Assembly (NCBI RefSeq): GCF_017603825.1 | Contig: NZ_CP072014.1 | Location: 1,116,001 to 1,180,000 of the forward strand | Length of the DNA: 64,000 nt | From: Arthrobacter crystallopoietes | Lineage (GTDB): Bacteria > Actinomycetota > Actinomycetes > Actinomycetales > Micrococcaceae | Direction: 5' to 3' | In this document: in pieces, positions 45,283 to 54,207 of the stretch | How the letters are laid out: the number at the start of each line of letters is the position of its first letter | Numbering within the stretch: the stretch's first letter is position 1 | Notes under the pieces: model-generated | What the model was told of the DNA's origin: nothing | Databases searched by the model: none | What the model saw: the letters and a program-made list of their open reading frames with translations, nothing else | Program-made: the position numbers and the translations under genes

Positions 45283-48200
45283 TTAGGAACCGTCGAGGCT
45301 CTGCTCCTCAATCAACCGCCCGCCCAGTATCCGTTCAATGGCGGCGCGGCCTACCAAGCCCGAGTCTTCGATGGCTAAGTCATCTTCACTGGGAATGTCC
45401 TCGACGTGACTCAAGTTTAGGCCACTGCCGCCCCTGCTGCCGAAGCCGGGCCCGGCGGGAGCGCCGGCGGGCCGGCTCTGCGCTTCGGCAGCTCTGGCCT
45501 GGTTCAGCAACCGCTGGTACCGGCTCATGGGTTTGTTGGGATCCGGTGCAGCAGCCGTGTCAGGCGTCTGGGCTGAAGTTGGAACAGCAGCCGGCGACGG
45601 CGCGGGGGCTCGGGACGCTGCCGGGGCCTGCGGGGATGCTTGGGCCGCGGCAGGCGGCGATGGCTGCGCGGGGACCTGCGGCCGCCTTGGCTCGAAGTCC
45701 GGGCTGGCGTCCCATTCTTCCGACGGCGGTTCCTCATCCGAGAAGGGAATGTCGTCGTAGGGAGACTGAGGCACATTCGGCGCAGCAGGCTTTTCAGGCT
45801 GCGGCCCACTGGTTGCAGGATGCTGTCCGTTGTGGGCGGGGGCTTGCGGCGCAGATGCCGCGCCGTATGCCCGGGGCGGTTCCCATACCGTTGGCCTGGC
45901 GGCTTCAGGCTGCCCCTGGGCAAGGTGGCCGAATACCGGCCGTTCCCCGGGCGCCGGCGGCGGTACGGCCACCGGTTCCGCTGCTGCAACTGGACGGGAT
46001 GACGCAGCGGACGGTGCGCTTGCGGCGGACGGGGCGCTCTGCGCGGAGGCGCTGCTGGTAGCCGACGTACTGCTCTGGATTGACGGTGCGCTTTGTGCGG
46101 ACGCGGCACTGGTTCCAGACGGACTGCTGGCGGGGGACGGGGCGCTCTGGGCGGACGTTGCACTGACCCCCGACGGTACGCTGCCCGCCGATGGCGCACT
46201 TTGCCCCGATGCCATGCTGCTGGCGGAGGCCGCGCTCTGAGCAAAAGGTTCGCTGAGCGCCGATGGAGTCCTGGCGGGGAGTGTGGTGGTTGCGGTAGCC
46301 GCACTCGCTGACTGAATACCGGCGGAGGCGGAGTGCGCGTCCGGAATGGGAGCCACGGGTCCCCACACATTGCCGGCGTTCTGCGCAGGAACTGCCTGAC
46401 CGTTCTGGGCAGGGCCGGTGGCAGTAACAGCCCTGTTCTGGTCGGCATTCTGCGCCGGGGCAGGGGCCACAGCCGGCGCGGCAGGGGAGGCGGCGGCGGG
46501 CATGGCCGGTGCGGGCGCGTTCATGCTCCGTGGTGCCGCACCGTCTGCCGGCGGCTGCCAGCTAGTAGGTACTTTTGGGGCGGGTTCACCCGCTGCCCGG
46601 GCTGAGCCTCCGGCCGTAACGTCGATTGCACAATCGACGCCGAGCACCTTGAAGATGCATTGCCTGAGGATTCCGGCGTTCTCCTGCTTGCTGCTGAAGG
46701 CATTCATCGCGCCGGAGTTCGAGAAGGCCACTGTCAGCGTCCGGCCATCGAAACCGGCAAGCGAGGTGTGCGGTTCGACTGTCATCCAGAGGAACTTCTT
46801 CTCGGTTTTCAGGACATCCATGATTTCCGGCCACGCACGGCGGAACATCTCCACTGATCCGGTAGCGCCAGAAGCAGCAGGGCGCTGTTGGGATGCAGCG
46901 GCCGGGGAACCCGATTGTGCCGGCGCGGGAGCTTGGTGGGCTGTCGGTGCACCCGGCTGTGCCGCGGGTCGCGGGCCTGACTGCGCTGGGGAAGAGGGGC
47001 CTGCTTGTGCTGCCGCGGGTACAGCTGGCTGGCCTGGCGCAGGTTGTTGTGCCGGTGCCGGTGCCGGAGCTGGCTGGCCTGCTGCTGCCTCCTCTGTAGG
47101 AACCGTAGGAACGGCAGGCGCGGGGGTGGCGGGTTTTGCCGGTTCGGGCTCGGGAGCCGCGCCCCAGGTGCCGCCCCAATCACGCGAGGCCGGCCGCTCT
47201 TCTGGCTGCGGCGCGGCAGGAGCCGGGGAGGCGGCGGGTGTCGACTGAGGACCAGCCTGCGCAGTTTCCTCGGCCGTTGGTTGCGGCTGCTGCCGCGGTT
47301 CCTCCGAGGGCTGGATAGGAGTGGGAGCGTTTTGGATCGAGGGCTGGACGGGGGCCGGCGAGGGCTGCGATTCCGGTGCCGGTTCCGCTGATGGCGCTGG
47401 TTGGGTGCGGGCGGCGCGAAGCGCTTCCCGGACCTGGGCCGCCCCGCTGACGCCTTCGGCACTTGATACGGAAGGCGCGGACCCGGCGTCGTAATTGGTT
47501 TCCGCGGCGGGCGGAGCATGGTTGGGCGCTCCGGCGGGAAGCTCGCCGGCATACGCGAGCCGGCGTTCGATCCGGTCCACGCGGGCCGCGACGCCTCGTT
47601 CGGCCTGGTCGGCGACTGGCAGCAGGATGCGGGCGCAGAGAAGTTCCAGGTGCAGGCGCGGCGACGTGGCACCGGTCATCTCGGTGAGCGCCTGGTTGGT
47701 GATGTCGGCGGCGCGGGAGAGTTCGGAGGAGCCGAGCTGGTTGGCCTGGGTCTGCATCCGCGCGATCTGGTCTTCGGGCACACCACGGAGGATGGCGTGG
47801 GCGCTCTCCGGCATGGCCTTGACGATGATCAGGTCGCGGAAGCGCTCGAGCAGGTCCTCGACGAAGCGACGCGGATCGTGGCCGGTCTGCACCACTCGGT
47901 CCACGGCGCTGAATACGGTGGAGGCGTCCTGGGCGGCAAAGGCGTCGACGACGTCGTCGAGCAGCGAGGCGTGGGTGTAGCCGAGCAGCGAGACGGCCAG
48001 TTCGTAATCCAGCCCTTCCGGTCCGGCGCCGGCCATGAGCTGGTCCAGCACGGAGAGCGAATCGCGCACCGAGCCGCCGCCGGCTCGGACGACGAGCGAG
48101 AGCACGCCGGGGGCTACCGGCACGTTTTCCTGGTTGCACAGCAGTTCCAGGTACTGCATCAGCGGCTCCGGCGGCACCAGCCGGAACGGGTAGTGGTGCG

Positions 48201-48711
48201 TGCGCGAGCGGATGGTCCCGATGACCTTGTCCGGCTCGGTGGTGGCGAAGATGAACTTGATGTGTTCCGGCGGCTCTTCGACGATCTTCAACAGGGCGTT
48301 GAAGCCGGCCGAGGTGACCATGTGGGCCTCGTCGATGATGAAGATCTTGTAGCGGTCCCGGACCGGGGCAAAGGTGGCGCGTTCGCGCAGGTCGCGGGCG
48401 TCGTCCACGCCACCGTGGGAAGCAGCGTCGATCTCGATGACGTCCAGGCTGCCCGGGCCGCCGCGGCCGAGCTCGACGCAGGAATCGCATTGTCCGCAAG
48501 GGGTCGGCGTCGGGCCTTGGGCGCAGTTGAGGCAACGGGCCAGGATCCTGGCGGAGGTGGTCTTGCCGCAGCCGCGCGGGCCGGAGAACAGGTAGGCGTG
48601 GTTGACGCGGTTCTTCTGCAGAGCGGCCATCAAGGGATTGGTGACATGCTCCTGCCCAATAACGTCCGCGAAGGAATCGGGGCGGTAACGACGGTAGAGG
48701 GCTGTACTCAC
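45283..48711 (-). CDS. dnaX: DNA polymerase III subunit gamma/tau
   Basis: 1142 residues. Clamp-loader ATPase with Walker A SGPRGCGKTTS (43-53), zinc Cys63/72/75/78, IIDEAH Walker B and SRC-type arginine motif region, then domain III to ~380. A very long Pro/Ala/Gln/Ser-rich tau segment (~400-600 and ~690-1100) surrounds a folded island at ~610-690 (AWPEIMDVLKTEKKFLWMTV). It contains an 18-residue repeat (see repeat entry). No slippery frameshift site was sought in detail. Upstream is SRP RNA, downstream recR. Confidence 0.96.
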   Translation of the reverse strand: MSTALYRRYRPDSFADVIGQEHVTNPLMAALQKNRVNHAYLFSGPRGCGKTTSARILARCLNCAQGPTPTPCGQCDSCVELGRGGPGSLDVIEIDAASHGGVDDARDLRERATFAPVRDRYKIFIIDEAHMVTSAGFNALLKIVEEPPEHIKFIFATTEPDKVIGTIRSRTHHYPFRLVPPEPLMQYLELLCNQENVPVAPGVLSLVVRAGGGSVRDSLSVLDQLMAGAGPEGLDYELAVSLLGYTHASLLDDVVDAFAAQDASTVFSAVDRVVQTGHDPRRFVEDLLERFRDLIIVKAMPESAHAILRGVPEDQIARMQTQANQLGSSELSRAADITNQALTEMTGATSPRLHLELLCARILLPVADQAERGVAARVDRIERRLAYAGELPAGAPNHAPPAAETNYDAGSAPSVSSAEGVSGAAQVREALRAARTQPAPSAEPAPESQPSPAPVQPSIQNAPTPIQPSEEPRQQPQPTAEETAQAGPQSTPAASPAPAAPQPEERPASRDWGGTWGAAPEPEPAKPATPAPAVPTVPTEEAAAGQPAPAPAPAQQPAPGQPAVPAAAQAGPSSPAQSGPRPAAQPGAPTAHQAPAPAQSGSPAAASQQRPAASGATGSVEMFRRAWPEIMDVLKTEKKFLWMTVEPHTSLAGFDGRTLTVAFSNSGAMNAFSSKQENAGILRQCIFKVLGVDCAIDVTAGGSARAAGEPAPKVPTSWQPPADGAAPRSMNAPAPAMPAAASPAAPAVAPAPAQNADQNRAVTATGPAQNGQAVPAQNAGNVWGPVAPIPDAHSASAGIQSASAATATTTLPARTPSALSEPFAQSAASASSMASGQSAPSAGSVPSGVSATSAQSAPSPASSPSGTSAASAQSAPSIQSSTSATSSASAQSAPSAASAPSAASSRPVAAAEPVAVPPPAPGERPVFGHLAQGQPEAARPTVWEPPRAYGAASAPQAPAHNGQHPATSGPQPEKPAAPNVPQSPYDDIPFSDEEPPSEEWDASPDFEPRRPQVPAQPSPPAAAQASPQAPAASRAPAPSPAAVPTSAQTPDTAAAPDPNKPMSRYQRLLNQARAAEAQSRPAGAPAGPGFGSRGGSGLNLSHVEDIPSEDDLAIEDSGLVGRAAIERILGGRLIEEQSLDGS
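45988..46203 (-). repeat. 54-bp (18-residue) tandem repeat in dnaX
   Basis: Four consecutive 18-residue units each beginning QSAPS (residues ~837-908), e.g. QSAPSAGSVPSGVSATSA and QSAPSPASSPSGTSAASA, in the Ser/Ala-rich tau linker. It probably varies in copy number between strains. Confidence 0.75.
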
Positions 48712-48774
48712 GATAAGAACCCTATCGGTTGCGGCTCGTACTTTGCATCAGGCATCCCGGCGCTGGGGATGGAC

Positions 48775-48867
48775 GTAAAAGACCCCTCATGCACCTGCCA
48801 GAGCCCGCTTACCCTTGCTACCTTCCGGTCCTGGGGGAGTTCACAGGATGACACCACATGAGGGGCC
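48775..48867 (-). ncRNA. ffs: signal recognition particle RNA (small bacterial type)
   Basis: On the minus strand GGCCCCTCATGTGG pairs with the 3' GCATGAGGGGTC. The conserved apical domain has ACCGGAAGGTAGCAAGGGTA and AAGCGGGCTCTGGCAGG. A TCTTTT follows. It lies just upstream of dnaX, as in many Gram-positive genomes. It binds Ffh for membrane-protein targeting. Confidence 0.93.
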
Positions 48868-49007
48868 GTCCAATAGTCTACCCGAGATGGACGGGTGGCC
48901 GAAAATCGGTCCTGCGCGGAAGGGCCGGTAGTGATGTGCATCGCGCGATTCGCCACTTTCGGAAGCCGTCAGGTAGTCTTGTACCTGCTCTTGTTGAGCA
49001 AACATCT

Positions 49008-49092
49008 GGAGGATTCGCCTAGCGGCCTATGGCGCACGCCTGGAACGCGTGTTGGGTTCACGCCCTCGGGGGTTCAAATCCCCCATCCTCCG
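49008..49092 (+). tRNA. tRNA-Ser(GGA)
   Basis: Acceptor stem GGAGGAT / ATCCTCC with discriminator G, anticodon GGA in CCTGGAACG, a long variable arm of the class II type, and T-loop GGGGGTTCAAATCCCCC. No encoded CCA. Followed by a terminator. Confidence 0.95.
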
Positions 49093-49100
49093 CGGATAGG

Positions 49101-49134
49101 AAAAAGTCCCGCCCCTGTGGCGGGGCTTTTTTCT
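49101..49134. terminator. bidirectional terminator after tRNA-Ser
   Basis: AAAAAGTCCCGCCCC / GGCGGGGCTTTTTT hairpin with A- and T-runs on the two sides. Confidence 0.88.
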
Positions 49135-49157
49135 TTAACTCCCAGCCGCCGGCCAGG

Positions 49158-49721
49158 TTAGACGGGGTAGGTGCGCTCGATGGCGCGCAGGGCTGTTTCG
49201 TAGGCGGCGGCCCAGTCGGTGCCGGGGACGTTTGCGAGTTCCAAGCTGACGAGTCCGTGGACCTGACCCCAGATGGCGGCGGCAACCAGCGGTACGGACT
49301 CCTCGGAGCCGGCCGCGGCGAGAGCTTTGCCCACTGCCTCGTACAGGGGCTGTATGGCATTCGAGGATGCGTCCGGACTTGGTTCGCAAGGGATCTGCGC
49401 GGCTGTGGAGCCGAACATCAGCGTGTAGAACGCCGGGTGCTCCAGCGCCCATTGGCGGTAAGCCCTGCCCAATGCCGCCAAGCCCCCGGGGGAGGCGGCG
49501 CGCTGGGAATCCCCGAAGGAGCGGAAGGCGTCGTCGACCACCGCCGTCAGCAACTGCGACTTACCGCCGAAAAGGGAGTAGACCGCCGTCGTCGATGTGG
49601 CGGCTGCGGCTGCGACATCGCGCAACGCCACCCGGCTGGGGCCCTGTTCGGCCATGAGGTTTGCCGTCGTTTCGATGAGCCGCTGCCGCAGGTCGGAATC
49701 ATAAACAGTAGGTCTTGCCAT
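49158..49721 (-). CDS. TetR/AcrR-family regulator
   Basis: A 187-residue repressor: N-terminal HTH (LIETTANLMAEQGPSRVALRDVAAAAATSTTAVYSLFGGK, split here over ~15-53 as LRDVAAAAATSTTAVYSLFG) and an all-helical ligand domain of the WHG/TetR_C_33-like type. ATG 49721 is used; an in-frame ATG nine bases upstream is possible. It diverges from a DUF4188 gene, with a dyad between them. Confidence 0.86.
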   Translation of the reverse strand: MARPTVYDSDLRQRLIETTANLMAEQGPSRVALRDVAAAAATSTTAVYSLFGGKSQLLTAVVDDAFRSFGDSQRAASPGGLAALGRAYRQWALEHPAFYTLMFGSTAAQIPCEPSPDASSNAIQPLYEAVGKALAAAGSEESVPLVAAAIWGQVHGLVSLELANVPGTDWAAAYETALRAIERTYPV

Positions 49722-49749
49722 AGCTCCCATTGTTCCATAACATTGTTTT

Positions 49750-49762
49750 ATAACGTCGTTAT
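49750..49762. promoter_or_regulatory. candidate TetR operator
   Basis: ATAACG-T-CGTTAT, a perfect palindrome in the AT-rich gap between the divergent TetR and DUF4188 genes. Confidence 0.55.
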
Positions 49763-49797
49763 TAAATAAATCGGCAACAAGAACGTAGGAGAAGGCC

Positions 49798-50292
49798 ATG
49801 GGCCAGGGCATCATTCCCGGAAGATTTACCGCGGTCCCGGAGACAGAGACCGTGACAGTTTTCCTGATCGGTATGCGGGCCAACCGCTGGTGGAAATTCG
49901 GCAAACTGCTGCCCATGTCTACGGCCATGGCGCGCATGCTCAACCATCTGGTGGCCACGCCGGAAGCGGGGCTGCTGGGCTTCCATTCGTGGTTCGGCAG
50001 GACCACCATCATGCTCAGCTACTGGGAAAGTCCCGAGCACATCCAGCGCTTCGCCACGGATCGGACGGCCCCGCATCTTGAACCCTGGCGGAAGTTCATG
50101 CGGGAATCGGCCGGCAGCGGCGACATCGGCGTGTGGCATGAGACCTACCAAGTCGCCGTGCGCGACCAGGAGTCCGTTTACAGCGATATGCCGCCGTTCG
50201 GCTTGGGCGCAGCGACCAAGAGCGCACCGATCGGGCGCGGCAGCAATACCGCGCGGCAGCGGCTGGGCAGGCAGAAGCCGGCCAAGGTCTGA
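49798..50292 (+). CDS. DUF4188 family protein (ABM-like fold)
   Basis: A 164-residue protein: GRFTAVPETETVTVFLIGMR, MLNHLVATPEAGLLGFHSWF, YWESPEHIQRFATD. The family resembles dimeric alpha-beta-barrel monooxygenases. A GGAG precedes the ATG. Probably controlled by the divergent TetR. Substrate unknown. Confidence 0.78.
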   Translation: MGQGIIPGRFTAVPETETVTVFLIGMRANRWWKFGKLLPMSTAMARMLNHLVATPEAGLLGFHSWFGRTTIMLSYWESPEHIQRFATDRTAPHLEPWRKFMRESAGSGDIGVWHETYQVAVRDQESVYSDMPPFGLGAATKSAPIGRGSNTARQRLGRQKPAKV

Positions 50293-50315
50293 GGCTTTGC
50301 GAACCGGACTGGGAC

Positions 50316-51221
50316 TTAGGCATTCTGCTGGGACAGCCGGGAGATCCGGTGGCGGGCAGAAATTTCGCTCGGTGGTTTCCGTCCGAGCCCCAGCCGCACG
50401 AATGCCAGCACCAACCGGGTGGCCGCACGCACCGGAAGCGGGAAGGGCCCAAGCGAAGATTTCTTCAGGCCGAGCAGTTCCAAATAGTACGGTTCCAGCG
50501 TGTCGACCGCGCCGGCGAACAGGATCCGGTAGCCGAGCCGTTGGGAGCGGGGGAGCGGCGGGCGGCGGATGAACTCCACCGCCTCCGCCACCTTGGCGTC
50601 ATGCAGCAGTTCCGGGCGGAAGGCGGCCAGCCGCTCATCCAGTTCCGCTCGGTTTCGGGGTGGATGGGGAACCTGCATCAGCTCTCCGGCCTTGGCCCAC
50701 TCGGCGACGTACTGGTCGTGGCCACCCGGTATCGGTTTTCCATATGCGGTGTGTGCGGCGAGGAAGGCCTCGACGAAGGCCAGATGTACCCAGCTGAGCA
50801 GGTCAGGATCATTGGCGTAGTAGCTGCGCGTTTCTCCGCGGGCATCCGTGTAGGTGCCGCGGACCCTTTCGTGCAGTTTCAGGATGCGCTCGCAGGCTGT
50901 ATACGCCGAGGTCTTGTCGCCATAGGTGACCGTCATGATCCAGCGGCTGGTGGATGCCAGCCGGACCAGCGGCCGTTCGCGGTACATGGAGAAATCGTCC
51001 ACGCCGGCCAACGCGCCCGGATGCAGAGATTGCACGAGCAGCGCCCTGATCCCTCCGACCAGCGTGGTCACGGAGCCGTGTACAGCCCAGACGGCCGAAC
51101 CCGGGGCAAAGAAACCTTCGTCCTTCCCCGCGGCGAGATCCAGGGCCCACTGCGGCACCTCCCCGTTGGTGGCCGACAACGTCCGCCGGAGCTCACGCCG
51201 CAGTGCCTTGAGTGCGCCCAT
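50316..51221 (-). CDS. MpaB-like (DUF2236) oxygenase
   Basis: A 301-residue protein of the oxygenase MpaB/DUF2236 family: ALLVQSLHPGALAGV, STSRWIMTVTYGD, LLSWVHLAFVEAFLAA and HPPRNRAELDERLAAF are family blocks, with conserved histidines. Latex-clearing protein relatives bind haem; this one's substrate is unknown. ATG 51221 has no Shine-Dalgarno; AATAAT six bases upstream suggests a leaderless start. The longer frame is rejected because it runs through a terminator. Confidence 0.78.
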   Translation of the reverse strand: MGALKALRRELRRTLSATNGEVPQWALDLAAGKDEGFFAPGSAVWAVHGSVTTLVGGIRALLVQSLHPGALAGVDDFSMYRERPLVRLASTSRWIMTVTYGDKTSAYTACERILKLHERVRGTYTDARGETRSYYANDPDLLSWVHLAFVEAFLAAHTAYGKPIPGGHDQYVAEWAKAGELMQVPHPPRNRAELDERLAAFRPELLHDAKVAEAVEFIRRPPLPRSQRLGYRILFAGAVDTLEPYYLELLGLKKSSLGPFPLPVRAATRLVLAFVRLGLGRKPPSEISARHRISRLSQQNA

Positions 51222-51290
51222 GACTTCATTATTGAACGGGCGGCAGCAACTGTCATCGCCGTCGGGCGGATTGGCCTGGATAACAAAAGC

Positions 51291-51336
51291 ACGACGCCGG
51301 GTGACCGGCGAATCTGAGCCGGGCACCCGGCGTCGT
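51291..51336 (-). terminator. terminator of the 2OG-Fe(II) oxygenase gene
   Basis: A 13-bp perfect inverted repeat, ACGACGCCGGGTG / CACCCGGCGTCGT, past the stop codon of the minus-strand oxygenase. Confidence 0.78.
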
Positions 51337-51375
51337 ACGCAGGTTATCGAAGCGCCGGGAAGACGGCGCGGGAAG

Positions 51376-52404
51376 CTACTTGGCGAGCAGCTCGGGGTAG
51401 TACTTTTCCGTCACGTCCGGATGGGCGCGCGCGCGTCCCTTGAGCATGTTGGCACCGAACTGGGCCAGCATCGGGTTGTTCGGATCGTCCGAGAGGCCGC
51501 GGGATTCGGACTTCAGCTCGTCCGGCAGCGGGATCGGGTCGATCACGGCGTCCAGGCGCGGGGACCAGAAGAACGGTACCGAGTAGCGGTCCACGCCGGG
51601 CGGCGGGGCCTGCACGCGGTGGATCGTGGCGGTGATGTAGCCTTCCGTGGCCACCTCCAGCATCTCGCCCAGGTTAACCACCAGCGCGCCTTCGATCGGC
51701 TCGACCGGCAGCCATTCGGTGGTGCCGGGAGGCTGGACCTCAAGGCCGCCGACCTGGTCCTGCAGCAGCAGCGTGATGAAGCCGTAGTCGGCGTGGATGC
51801 CCACGCCTTGGTCCCCGGCATCCTCCACGACGCCGCCGACGTAGTGCACCAGCTTGCCCATCCAGTGCGGGCTGCCGGAATACGCTGCGTCGAAATAGTC
51901 CTCGGGCAGGCCGAGGCCTACGCCGATGCCGGAGAGCAGTTCCCGGCCCACGGTGGACATCAGGTCCGCCCAAGCCATGGCCCTCTCGCGCAGATCCGGC
52001 TGTACCTGGTCCGGCCACTGGTTCGGGCCGCGCAGCAGCCAGTACTTCTGGTCCTCGGAGTAGTCGGTAACAGGTTCGGACTCCGGCGAGTAGTCCAGCT
52101 GCTCGCGGGCATCCGCTTTGCCCTGGGTGCGCTCGGTGCCCATCCGCGTGTAGCCGCGGAAATGCGGCGAGTTGCGGTTGTCCAGCTTCAACCGTTCCTC
52201 GAGCGGCAGGTTGAAGAAGCGCTTCATGGCGTCGAAGAGCTCCGCCACCTGGTGCTCGCCGGCGCCGTAGCCGGTGATCTGGAAGAAGCCGACCCGGTGG
52301 GCGGCGTCGCGCAGCTGGTCGACGAAGACGGGGTTGAAAGAGCCGTCCTCGAGGCGTGCAGTTCGGAGGTCTAGAACAGGTATGGTCCCCTGGTTGTTTG
52401 ACAT
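51376..52404 (-). CDS. isopenicillin N synthase-like 2OG-Fe(II) dioxygenase
   Basis: A 342-residue non-haem iron oxygenase. The iron triad is His204 and Asp206 (GIHADYGF) and His262 (TATIHRVQ); Arg273-Tyr-Ser275 binds the 2-oxoacid carboxylate. N-terminal IPVLDLRTARL and VGFFQITGYG are typical of the DIOX_N domain. Members hydroxylate or degrade small molecules such as amino acids, purines or plant hormones. Monocistronic. Substrate unknown. Confidence 0.88.
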   Translation of the reverse strand: MSNNQGTIPVLDLRTARLEDGSFNPVFVDQLRDAAHRVGFFQITGYGAGEHQVAELFDAMKRFFNLPLEERLKLDNRNSPHFRGYTRMGTERTQGKADAREQLDYSPESEPVTDYSEDQKYWLLRGPNQWPDQVQPDLRERAMAWADLMSTVGRELLSGIGVGLGLPEDYFDAAYSGSPHWMGKLVHYVGGVVEDAGDQGVGIHADYGFITLLLQDQVGGLEVQPPGTTEWLPVEPIEGALVVNLGEMLEVATEGYITATIHRVQAPPPGVDRYSVPFFWSPRLDAVIDPIPLPDELKSESRGLSDDPNNPMLAQFGANMLKGRARAHPDVTEKYYPELLAK

Positions 52405-52504
52405 GCTCGCAGACTAGCACTCGTCATACTTGACATCCGCGCGTCGGTTACGAAATGTGTTTTTCTGTCCCAGTCCGGGCCCAGTCTCCGCCGTTGGGCG
52501 GGCT

Positions 52505-53416
52505 TTAGAGCGTCTTGGCAATGGCGGCCCAGGTGCGCAGGAAAGCGCCGCCGGAATACTCGTGGATGGATTCCGGAAAGCCCAGGTGCGCGGCGGTCAG
52601 CACCGGGTACGGCTTCTGCGGGATGCCGTCTGCGGGGCGCACGTCCACGTGGACCACCGCGTGTCCGTTGTGGTGCAGGGTGTCAGCCATCGCGTAGTCG
52701 GTGCGGGAATCGCCCATGGTCCGCCACGCGTGCGGGATGACGCCCTCCGCCGCGAGCATTTCCAGGGCACGCTGGGCGCCGAGGTCCTTGCCCAGCCGGA
52801 TCGATTCGATATCGGTAGAGATAATGGTTGGATCCAGCCGGTAGTCCACCTGGTCATCGCTGTCCGGCGCATGGTGGTCCAGCCGGCTGGCACCCAAGTT
52901 GAACTTGCCCATCAAAGCCAGTGCCTCGGCGTCGAACTCTTCCTGCAGCTGCCGGTATTCGAGGTTGTCCGCCTCGACGACCTGTTCCACGGAGACCATG
53001 GCGTGCTTGGTCTCGTCAAAGAACATGTGGCTGGAGTAGCGGGTTGCTACCAGCTGCCGGATCTCCGCGGCGTAGTCCTGCGGGACGGACAGCGAGCGGT
53101 CAACGTGGATGGTGCCAGGGCCCTCTGCGCCGAAACTGAACCAGACCGCGCCCTTCTCGCACACGGCATGGAAACGGACGCCACTGGGGATGCCGGCGGC
53201 CAGCATCGGCTCCATGACCTGCTCGCGGATGAAGGCATCCGAGCGGCCGGTATTGAAGACCACCGGCCAGCCTTTCGATGCCATGGTCAGCAGGGCCTCA
53301 AGAATGCTCGTCGGCACTGTACGGCTGACCGGGCTGGCAATCGGACCGTCTACATCAAGCAGGAGACCGATGGGTGGCTGGGCAGGGCGGTGCGGTGTGC
53401 CGGCGGTGAGAGTCAT
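52505..53416 (-). CDS. HAD-family hydrolase (Cof-like)
   Basis: A 303-residue HAD phosphatase: motif I LLLDVDGPIA (nucleophile Asp21, acid/base Asp23), motif II NTGRS, and motif IV region MGDSRTDYAMADTL. The insert between motifs II and III (~80-200) is a C2 cap as in sugar-phosphate phosphatases. Substrate not evident. Diverges from the multicopper oxidase cluster. Confidence 0.82.
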   Translation of the reverse strand: MTLTAGTPHRPAQPPIGLLLDVDGPIASPVSRTVPTSILEALLTMASKGWPVVFNTGRSDAFIREQVMEPMLAAGIPSGVRFHAVCEKGAVWFSFGAEGPGTIHVDRSLSVPQDYAAEIRQLVATRYSSHMFFDETKHAMVSVEQVVEADNLEYRQLQEEFDAEALALMGKFNLGASRLDHHAPDSDDQVDYRLDPTIISTDIESIRLGKDLGAQRALEMLAAEGVIPHAWRTMGDSRTDYAMADTLHHNGHAVVHVDVRPADGIPQKPYPVLTAAHLGFPESIHEYSGGAFLRTWAAIAKTL

Positions 53417-53538
53417 GCTCTCATTATCTCAATCCGCCTCGCTGAGTCGAAGGCAGCCGGGCGACCCTACGTTTTCTCCAAGGTTTTGACGGCAAGCTGT
53501 TGGAACCACACCATCCAGACGTAGTTGGGGATACGGAA

Positions 53539-54207
53539 ATGATGACAGTAGTTGGGGAACATACTGTCGCGCCGGAGTCCGAAGGAACCGAGGTTCCAAC
53601 GGGCTTGACGCGCAGAGTTTTTGGAGTACTTGTAGGCGCCGGCGTGGCTGGCATTATCGGCGGAGGCAGCCTTCTCTCAGCCTCGAAGAACGCTGCGGAT
53701 ACGGGAGGGATCTCCCGCGGCTCCGGTGTTTGGACATCCTTCGGGAGTGTCCGCATCGTAGCCGCGGAAAGACAGTCGCGGATGCCGCAGACGCCCGGCG
53801 CGGGGGGTTCTACCGCGGCCGCTACCGGTGCAGCATCATCCGGCCACGACCATGGCGGCGCAGCCGCGTCCGGCACCCAACCGGCCAACTTCACATGGGG
53901 CGACCATGTGGTGCTGCAGCTGGAAGTCCACAACGGCCTGGACCGGCCGGTCCTCTTCTCGCCCGGCCAGCTGCGGCTGAAGGTGGGCCCTGACGGACCC
54001 ACTGTCACTAACAGGTCATCCGGCGCCGGCAAGGGTGCCCTGGATCCGGGCGCCACGAACAACTTCTGGATCAGCTTCCTGGTGCCCTCCGACATGGAGC
54101 AGCTCTCGGCCGAATTCACGGATCCCTGGTCTGACGGCGCGCCGCTGGCCCTGGAACTGCCCACCGTCCTTCGCCGGCCCGGATGGCTGGAGAACAATCA
54201 TGGCTGA
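53539..54207 (+). CDS. Tat-exported His-rich protein of the split multicopper oxidase cluster
   Basis: A 222-residue secreted or membrane-anchored protein. A twin-arginine motif (TRRVFG, ~24-29) precedes a hydrophobic segment (VLVGAGVAGIIGGGSLL). Then comes a His/Gly-rich stretch (SGHDHGGAAASG) and a beta-rich domain (~130-215, DHVVLQLEVHNGLDRPVLFS) that looks Ig-like, similar to DUF4352. It overlaps the next gene by 8 bp. Position and His-rich loop suggest a copper-handling or anchoring partner for the oxidase subunits (inference). ATG 53542 is an equal alternative start. Confidence 0.6.
   Translation: MMTVVGEHTVAPESEGTEVPTGLTRRVFGVLVGAGVAGIIGGGSLLSASKNAADTGGISRGSGVWTSFGSVRIVAAERQSRMPQTPGAGGSTAAATGAASSGHDHGGAAASGTQPANFTWGDHVVLQLEVHNGLDRPVLFSPGQLRLKVGPDGPTVTNRSSGAGKGALDPGATNNFWISFLVPSDMEQLSAEFTDPWSDGAPLALELPTVLRRPGWLENNHG

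Noticed and set aside
47180-48535. A 451-residue minus-strand frame inside dnaX, out of phase
   Set aside because: Arg/Pro-rich shadow of the dnaX frame.
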